Source: Streptomonospora alba
GTDB taxonomy: Bacteria > Actinomycetota > Actinomycetes > Streptosporangiales > Streptosporangiaceae
Direction: 5' to 3'
Assembly: GCF_000826685.1 (NCBI RefSeq)
Contig: NZ_JROO01000006.1
Coordinates: 124,001-188,000 of the forward strand
Length of the DNA stretch: 64,000 nt
This document shows positions 59,649 through 64,000 of the stretch, one piece after another. Position 1 is the stretch's first letter. Each line of letters opens with the position of its first letter. Position numbers and translations under genes: made by a program. The notes beneath the pieces are model-generated. The model made no database searches and was not told the DNA's origin. It saw only the letters and a program-made list of their open reading frames with translations.

Positions 59649-60833
59649 TCAGGCGGAGCGCTCGGCGCCCGCCCGCGCCCCCGTCGCCATCCTGGTCACC
59701 AGCTCGCGCAGCACCGGCCGCGGCGTGGCGAAGTTGAGCCGGGCGAACCCGCGCCCGGGCTCGCCGCAGTCGGGGCCGTCGACGAGCACGGTCCCGGAGC
59801 GCTCGTGCAGCACGTGCCCGGGGTTGTCGCCCAGTCCCAGGCCGCGGAAGTCCAGCCAGGCCAGGTAGGTCCCCTCGGGCGGGGTGTAACCCACCTCGGG
59901 CAGGTGCTCGCCCAGCAGCCCGGAGAGCTCGTGCCGGTTGCCGTCGAGGTAGGCGAGCACCTCGTCCAGCCAGTCGCCGCCCGCGGTATAGGCGGCGGTG
60001 GCGGCGGCCACGCCGAGGTTGCCGGCGCCGTGGGAGAGCACCGGGCCGATCCCGGCCAGGACCGCTGCGTCGGCGCTGTTGCTGACGATCAGCTGCGCGC
60101 ATTTGAGGCCGGGGACGTTCCAGGCCTTGGAGGCCGAGGTGGCGGTGAGCGTGTGGCCGGCGGCCTCGGGCGAGACCGAGGCATAGGGCACGTGCCGGTG
60201 CCCGGGGTAGGTCAGGGGCGCGTGGATCTCGTCGGCGAATACGCGTCCGCCGTGCCGCTCGACGACCTCGCTCAGCCCGGCCAGTTCCTCGGCGGTGAAG
60301 ACCCGGCCCAACGGGTTGTAGGGGTTGCACAGGGTCAGCAGGTGACCGCCCGAGCGGAACGCCCGCGCGATCGCGTCGAGGTCGAAGACGTGGCGGGTGC
60401 CGTCGAAGGCCATGGGGACCTCGATGATGTCGCGGCCCAGGCTGCGCGGCACCTTCAGAAACGGCATGTAGGCGGGCGTGGGCAGGATGACGGGGCTGCG
60501 CGGGCGGGAGAAGTGCTCGATGGCGGCTTCGAAGCCCTTGACCACGTCGGCGATGGGGTGGACGTCGGCGGGCTCGACGTCCCAGCCGTAGCGGTCGCGC
60601 TGCCACTGTGCGCAGGCGCCGCTCATCGCGGCGGCGGCGCGCGGCGGCAGGTAGCCGAAATCCCTCCGCTCCACAGCGGCGTGCAGGGCCTCGGTGATCG
60701 GCGGGGCCGTGCCGAAGTCCATCTCGGCGATGAACGCACCGATCGTGTCCTCGCCGTGCAGCGTCCACTTGATGCCGCCGCGCGAGCGGAGGTCCTCCAT
60801 CGTCACCGCGTCGAACGCGCTCGCCAGGCTCAC
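59649..60833 (-). CDS. MalY/PatB-type aminotransferase / C-S beta-lyase
   Basis: 394 residues from GTG 60833, AAAGGA upstream. Fold-type I PLP enzyme: PTPAYMPFLKVP, CNPYNPLGRVFT, ADEIHAPLTYPGHRHVPYAS and the Schiff-base lysine K236 in SASKAWNVPGLKCAQ. The DEIHAPL/GHRH segment marks the MalY/PatB group (cystathionine beta-lyase-like) rather than ordinary aspartate aminotransferases. Convergent with mscR, 35 bp apart. Confidence 0.92.
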   Translation of the reverse strand: MSLASAFDAVTMEDLRSRGGIKWTLHGEDTIGAFIAEMDFGTAPPITEALHAAVERRDFGYLPPRAAAAMSGACAQWQRDRYGWDVEPADVHPIADVVKGFEAAIEHFSRPRSPVILPTPAYMPFLKVPRSLGRDIIEVPMAFDGTRHVFDLDAIARAFRSGGHLLTLCNPYNPLGRVFTAEELAGLSEVVERHGGRVFADEIHAPLTYPGHRHVPYASVSPEAAGHTLTATSASKAWNVPGLKCAQLIVSNSADAAVLAGIGPVLSHGAGNLGVAAATAAYTAGGDWLDEVLAYLDGNRHELSGLLGEHLPEVGYTPPEGTYLAWLDFRGLGLGDNPGHVLHERSGTVLVDGPDCGEPGRGFARLNFATPRPVLRELVTRMATGARAGAERSA

Positions 60834-61023
60834 CGGCCGTCCTTTCCGGGCGTGGTCGCCCGCGGCAGGGGCCCGCCCGTCGGCGTGCGGCGCGCCGGGC
60901 GGGGCCGCGGGAGGTGGACACGGCTGAGGGCGGCACCGCGTGGATGCCGCCCGTCGCCTTCGCCCACTGTAGGCCGCCCGGTCGGGGCCGGCGCGGGCCG
61001 GTCGCGTCCCTCGCGCGTACGCA

Positions 61024-61050
61024 GGCGCCGACCCGGCGCGGCTCGGCGCC
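61024..61050 (-). terminator. Terminator of the sulfotransferase/GT4 operon
   Basis: GGCGCCGA (61024-61031) pairs with TCGGCGCC (61043-61050), an 8-bp stem, about 10 bp after the GT4 stop codon. Confidence 0.5.
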
Positions 61051-61059
61051 CCGTTTCGG

Positions 61060-62262
61060 TCAGGCGGCCGCCGTGGCGCTCTTTCCGGACGTGCGCACCA
61101 GGTCGGTGAAGAGCTCCTCCCACATCATGTGGACGTGCTCGGGGGCGTAGCTCTGCGCGGTCTTGAGCGCCTCGGCGCCCATGGTGTCGCGGAGTTCCCG
61201 GTCGTCCATCATCTTCGAGATGGCCTCGGCCAGCGCGTCGACGTTCTTGGGCGGGATCAGCATCCCGTCCTTGCCGTCGGTGATGACGTCGGCGGGGCCG
61301 GTGGGGCAGTCGAAGCTGATGACCGGCAGGGCGTGGGTCATCGCCTCGATGACGACCATCGGCAGCCCCTCGAAGCGGGAGCTGAGGATGTAGAAGGAGG
61401 ACTTGGTGAGCTCGTCCTCCATTTCGTCGGTGTGGCCCATCAGGAAGACGTGGTTGTAGAGGTGGTGCTTCTCGATGAGCGCCCGGAGCTCCTTCTTCTT
61501 CTTGCCGGTCCCGAAGATGCGCAACTGCCAGTCGGGGTGGCGCTCGACGACCTTCTTGAAGGCCGGGATCAGCATGTCGAAGCCCTTCTGCGGGGCCAGC
61601 CGGCCCGCGGCGAGGGCGATCTTGTTGGTGTGGTCGGACTGCTCCTGCTCCATCGAGTGCACCGCGTTGGGGATTCGCACGAGGCGGGTTCCCGGCAGCA
61701 GCTTCTCGTAGTCCTCGCGGTCGCGGTTGGTGAGCACGGCGACCGCGTCGAAGCGCGGGTAGTAGTGGGCGATCGCCCGCTGCACGTCCTTGCGGTGGGT
61801 ACCCAGGTTCATGTGCTCCTGGGCGACGCGGATCAGCCGCGAGTCGGCGTAGCGCGCGGCGAGGATGTTCAGCGCAGGGCGGGTCGTCACGAGGATGCCG
61901 TCGGTGACGCTCTTGAGATAGCGGATGACCTCGCGCTCGACATGGCGGTTGAACGCCTCGTAGCCGAACTCCCCGGGCGGGACGATCCGGCCGCCGCGCT
62001 GGCGCAGCCGCTCCCGCCGGGCGGCGCGGTAGCGCGCGACAAGGCCGGGCGCGGGCGCGTCCGCCTTGGGCTCGCGCACGTCGACGATGGAGCTGAGCCG
62101 CACCCGCTCGTCGAGATCGAAGTTGGGCTTGTCCTTGTGCTGGACGGTGCTGATGATCTCGACGTCGTGCCCCAGCCCGGCCATGGTGGTGGCCTGGGTG
62201 AACACGGTGCGGATGGTGCCGCCTGTGCCGTAGGCGTTCAGCAGCAGGTAGCGGATCCTCAT
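61060..62262 (-). CDS. Glycosyltransferase family 4
   Basis: 400 residues, two Rossmann halves of the GT-B fold. N-terminal GTGGTIRTVFTQATTMAGLGHDVEII, split, and C-terminal AAGRLAPQKGFDMLIPAF. The conserved E-x7-E (SSRFEGLPMVVIEAM, E298 and E306) is present. It transfers a sugar from a nucleotide-sugar donor, probably to a cell-surface polymer or lipid. Its start overlaps the preceding gene by 4 bp. Related proteins act in teichoic-acid or capsule assembly. Confidence 0.9.
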   Translation of the reverse strand: MRIRYLLLNAYGTGGTIRTVFTQATTMAGLGHDVEIISTVQHKDKPNFDLDERVRLSSIVDVREPKADAPAPGLVARYRAARRERLRQRGGRIVPPGEFGYEAFNRHVEREVIRYLKSVTDGILVTTRPALNILAARYADSRLIRVAQEHMNLGTHRKDVQRAIAHYYPRFDAVAVLTNRDREDYEKLLPGTRLVRIPNAVHSMEQEQSDHTNKIALAAGRLAPQKGFDMLIPAFKKVVERHPDWQLRIFGTGKKKKELRALIEKHHLYNHVFLMGHTDEMEDELTKSSFYILSSRFEGLPMVVIEAMTHALPVISFDCPTGPADVITDGKDGMLIPPKNVDALAEAISKMMDDRELRDTMGAEALKTAQSYAPEHVHMMWEELFTDLVRTSGKSATAAA

Positions 62263-62765
62263 GGCGATTCCTTGCCGGGTGAGCCGGACGTGCCGGGCGT
62301 GCAGTCGATCGAAAGGTCTTCGTGGACGGTGTAGACGGGCCGCACCGTCATCCGCACGCCGTCGTCCTCGGCTTCCTGGGCGGGGAAGACCATGATCTTC
62401 CTCTTGTTGCGGATGTCGTCCAGCCGGCGCCCCAACCGCAGCCGGCCGTCGGCGCCCTGGTCGAGGCGGTCATCGCGGACCACGTAGAGGTCCCACTTCA
62501 GTCCGTCGTCGCCGACCGGCGAGGGATCGGGGCCGCGGGGGACGAAGTCCTCCAGCGGCACCGAGACCTCGAAACGGCTGCCTTCGACCTTGAGTTCGTG
62601 CTGCATCCGGATGTCGGTGCCGCGCACCTCGGACACCAGGTGCCAGCGGCCGGGGTCGGAGTCGGAGTCGGTGCCGCCGTGGAAGTCGCCCACGATCCGG
62701 ACGCGGCCGTCGCGCGGCCAGATCTCGGCGACCTCCGCGCGGAGTTCGGGGGGTTGCGCGTTCAC
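62259..62765 (-). CDS. Hypothetical protein of the sulfotransferase operon
   Basis: 168 residues from GTG 62765. Mixed beta sequence with VRIVGDFHGG, RWHLVSEVRG, LKWDLYVVRDDRL and RPVYTVHEDLSI; it resembles the beta-sandwich accessory domains of some teichoic-acid glycerophosphotransferases, but I do not recognise a named family. It overlaps both neighbours by 4 bp, indicating an obligate operon with the sulfotransferase and GT4. Confidence 0.65.
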   Translation of the reverse strand: MNAQPPELRAEVAEIWPRDGRVRIVGDFHGGTDSDSDPGRWHLVSEVRGTDIRMQHELKVEGSRFEVSVPLEDFVPRGPDPSPVGDDGLKWDLYVVRDDRLDQGADGRLRLGRRLDDIRNKRKIMVFPAQEAEDDGVRMTVRPVYTVHEDLSIDCTPGTSGSPGKESP

Positions 62766-63733
62766 GTCGCGGCCACCCCTTCGCGCTCTCCGGAGCCGGC
62801 GGCACCGGTGTCCTCGTCGTCGAGGTAGCCCCACTTGCGGCAGATGCTGCGCAGCGCCTCGGGGACCTCGTCGGCCGTGGGAAGGTCGCGGCCCGGCTGC
62901 ACGCTGCCGGAGCGGATCTTGTCCTTCCAGTCGCCCAGGCCCTTGGTGAAGTCGCCCTTGGTGGTGTCGCCGTACTCCAGCATCCGCGGCTCGAACTCCA
63001 GGCCCAGGTAGTCGCAGATGCGCTGCAGCTCGCCGGCGGGGTCGGCCGTCAGCTCCTCGTAGTACACGGTGTGGGTGTCGGTGAGGCCCTCGCGCGCCCG
63101 CTGCGTGGCGTTCATGTAGCGCAGCGCGTCCTTTGCCGCCTCGTCGGCGTCGCGCTTCTCGGGGTCGGCCTCGTGCCAGGACTTGGCGATGGAGACCGGG
63201 TGGCGCAGCAGGCAGATGAAGCGGGCGTCGGGCCAGCAGGCGGCGAGGCGGTCCCAGACGAAGGCGTTGCTCGGTGTCTTCTCGACCACGAAGTCCTTGC
63301 CGGAGCGCGTGAGCTCGCGGTGCAGCACGCGGTCCCAGAGCAGGTGCTCGATGTCGCCGCGCTCCAGGCCGCAGGCCTCCATCGCGCGCTCGGAGAGCTT
63401 GGTGCGGAAGTGCACTTCCAGGCGGCGGATGTGCAGCTCGTGCGGCGCGTGCAGCTGCGAGTGGGCGTTGAGCAGCAGGCGGAGCAGGGTCGATCCAGAG
63501 CGCACCGGCGAGATGACGAAGACCGGGCGGTCCAGCAGGCGGTCCAGCTCCGGATTCTCCGGAGGGCGGAAGGGGACCTTCTCCTTCGGCGGCTTCTTGG
63601 CGCTCGCCGAGGCGGGGGCCGGCTCGGCCTTGGCGGCAGCGGACGCCTGCTTCTTCTTCGGGGCCCGGCGCAGCTCGACGCCCACGGTCGCACGGAGCGC
63701 CGAGTTCATCTTGCGTGGAAGATCCATGCTCAT
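62762..63733 (-). CDS. Sulfotransferase-family protein (PAPS-dependent)
   Basis: 323 residues. After a Lys/Ala-rich tail (~25-52) lies a sulfotransferase_3-type domain. The 5'-phosphosulfate loop is SPVRSGSTLLRLL (75-84 region) and the 3'-phosphate motif is LLRHPVSIAKSW. A catalytic His/Asp candidate is in ELHIRRLEVHF. It transfers sulfate from PAPS to a carbohydrate or lipid. First gene of a coupled operon with an unknown protein and GT4, suggesting modification of a surface glycan. ATG 63733 has a weak ribosome-binding site. Confidence 0.88.
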   Translation of the reverse strand: MSMDLPRKMNSALRATVGVELRRAPKKKQASAAAKAEPAPASASAKKPPKEKVPFRPPENPELDRLLDRPVFVISPVRSGSTLLRLLLNAHSQLHAPHELHIRRLEVHFRTKLSERAMEACGLERGDIEHLLWDRVLHRELTRSGKDFVVEKTPSNAFVWDRLAACWPDARFICLLRHPVSIAKSWHEADPEKRDADEAAKDALRYMNATQRAREGLTDTHTVYYEELTADPAGELQRICDYLGLEFEPRMLEYGDTTKGDFTKGLGDWKDKIRSGSVQPGRDLPTADEVPEALRSICRKWGYLDDEDTGAAGSGEREGVAAT

Positions 63734-64000
63734 GGAACTTATGGCTCTTTTCGACTGGGAGCAAAGGGAACGGACTCAGTTGGTTGGCGCCGCGACCGAC
63801 CGGCCACCGGGGTTTCGCCCCTGGTCAGGAGCGCTCCTGACGAATGGCGCTCAGCGGCGGCCACCGCGCGGCCATGCCACACACGCGAAGGCCCCGCACG
63901 CAGCCACACCCGGAAACCTCGACGGGCGAAGCCGTGGAGGCTGAGCACCGACGACCGCGGTAGGCGGGCCGGCGCCCGCCTCGGTCGTGGTGGCCGCCGG

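Noticed and set aside
63734-64000. Any gene at the right edge of the window
   Set aside because: The open frames here are Arg/Pro-rich without ribosome-binding sites; probably the upstream region of the sulfotransferase operon.

Overview
The window is high-GC actinobacterial chromosome. Evidence: strong GC bias at third codon positions, GTG/TTG starts, a mycothiol-dependent formaldehyde dehydrogenase, a DUF397/XRE-DUF5753/HATPase regulatory trio, an HspR-type regulator beside a small heat-shock protein, and short GntR-type regulators. A filamentous Streptosporangiales/Nocardiopsaceae-like organism fits best; that placement is inference. No rRNA, tRNA, CRISPR array, prophage or intact insertion sequence was seen. 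The only mobile-element trace is a decayed IS1634-type transposase near 5.5-5.8 kb.

Layout. 0-6.3 kb: a MerR regulator with its operator, a short GntR regulator divergent from two overlapping unknown genes, a 506-residue orphan protein behind an 18-bp inverted repeat, an ArsR/SRPBCC/DHFR-like operon, the transposase relic and a small membrane protein. 6.7-12.7 kb: an oligopeptide ABC importer operon with fused ATPases. 13.2-18.1 kb: an aldo/keto reductase, a Tat-exported PhoX-type phosphatase behind a PHO-box-like site, an anti-sigma-type ATPase and a 48-residue protein. 18.4-28.7 kb: an RND efflux pump, an ArsR/CDF metal pair, NhaA, a Trk/Ktr potassium system and an orphan zinc-binding lipoprotein behind a Zur-like box, i.e. 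an ion-homeostasis block.

28.7-31.2 kb: a WhiJ-type developmental regulatory trio with a shared 12-bp palindrome at two promoters. 31.2-37.8 kb: an amidohydrolase, an SDR plus two acyl-CoA dehydrogenases behind a TetR-type palindrome, threonine aldolase and a phosphotriesterase-family enzyme. 37.9-41.5 kb: a membrane-anchored class A beta-lactamase-like protein and a BioYMN biotin transporter. 41.7-51.5 kb: an Rv2629/Vms1-like release-factor homologue, DUF2267, a 6-phosphogluconolactonase-like protein, HrpA, and dihydroxyacetone kinase DhaM/K/L. 51.5-56.1 kb: an LCP ligase, a DUF4956-VTC pair behind a PHO-box-like repeat, Hsp20 and an HspR-like operon. 56.1-63.7 kb: MFS, DUF4916, MscR, a C-S lyase/aminotransferase, and a translationally coupled sulfotransferase/unknown/GT4 operon.

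Possible shared themes: phosphate limitation (PhoX and VTC-DUF4956), metal and ion homeostasis (18-29 kb), and WhiJ-type developmental control. The best candidates for something undescribed are the GTGCAT operator array around the DUF397/XRE/HATPase trio, the phosphate-responsive DUF4956-VTC promoter, and the 11-bp-period repeat upstream of the RND pump.
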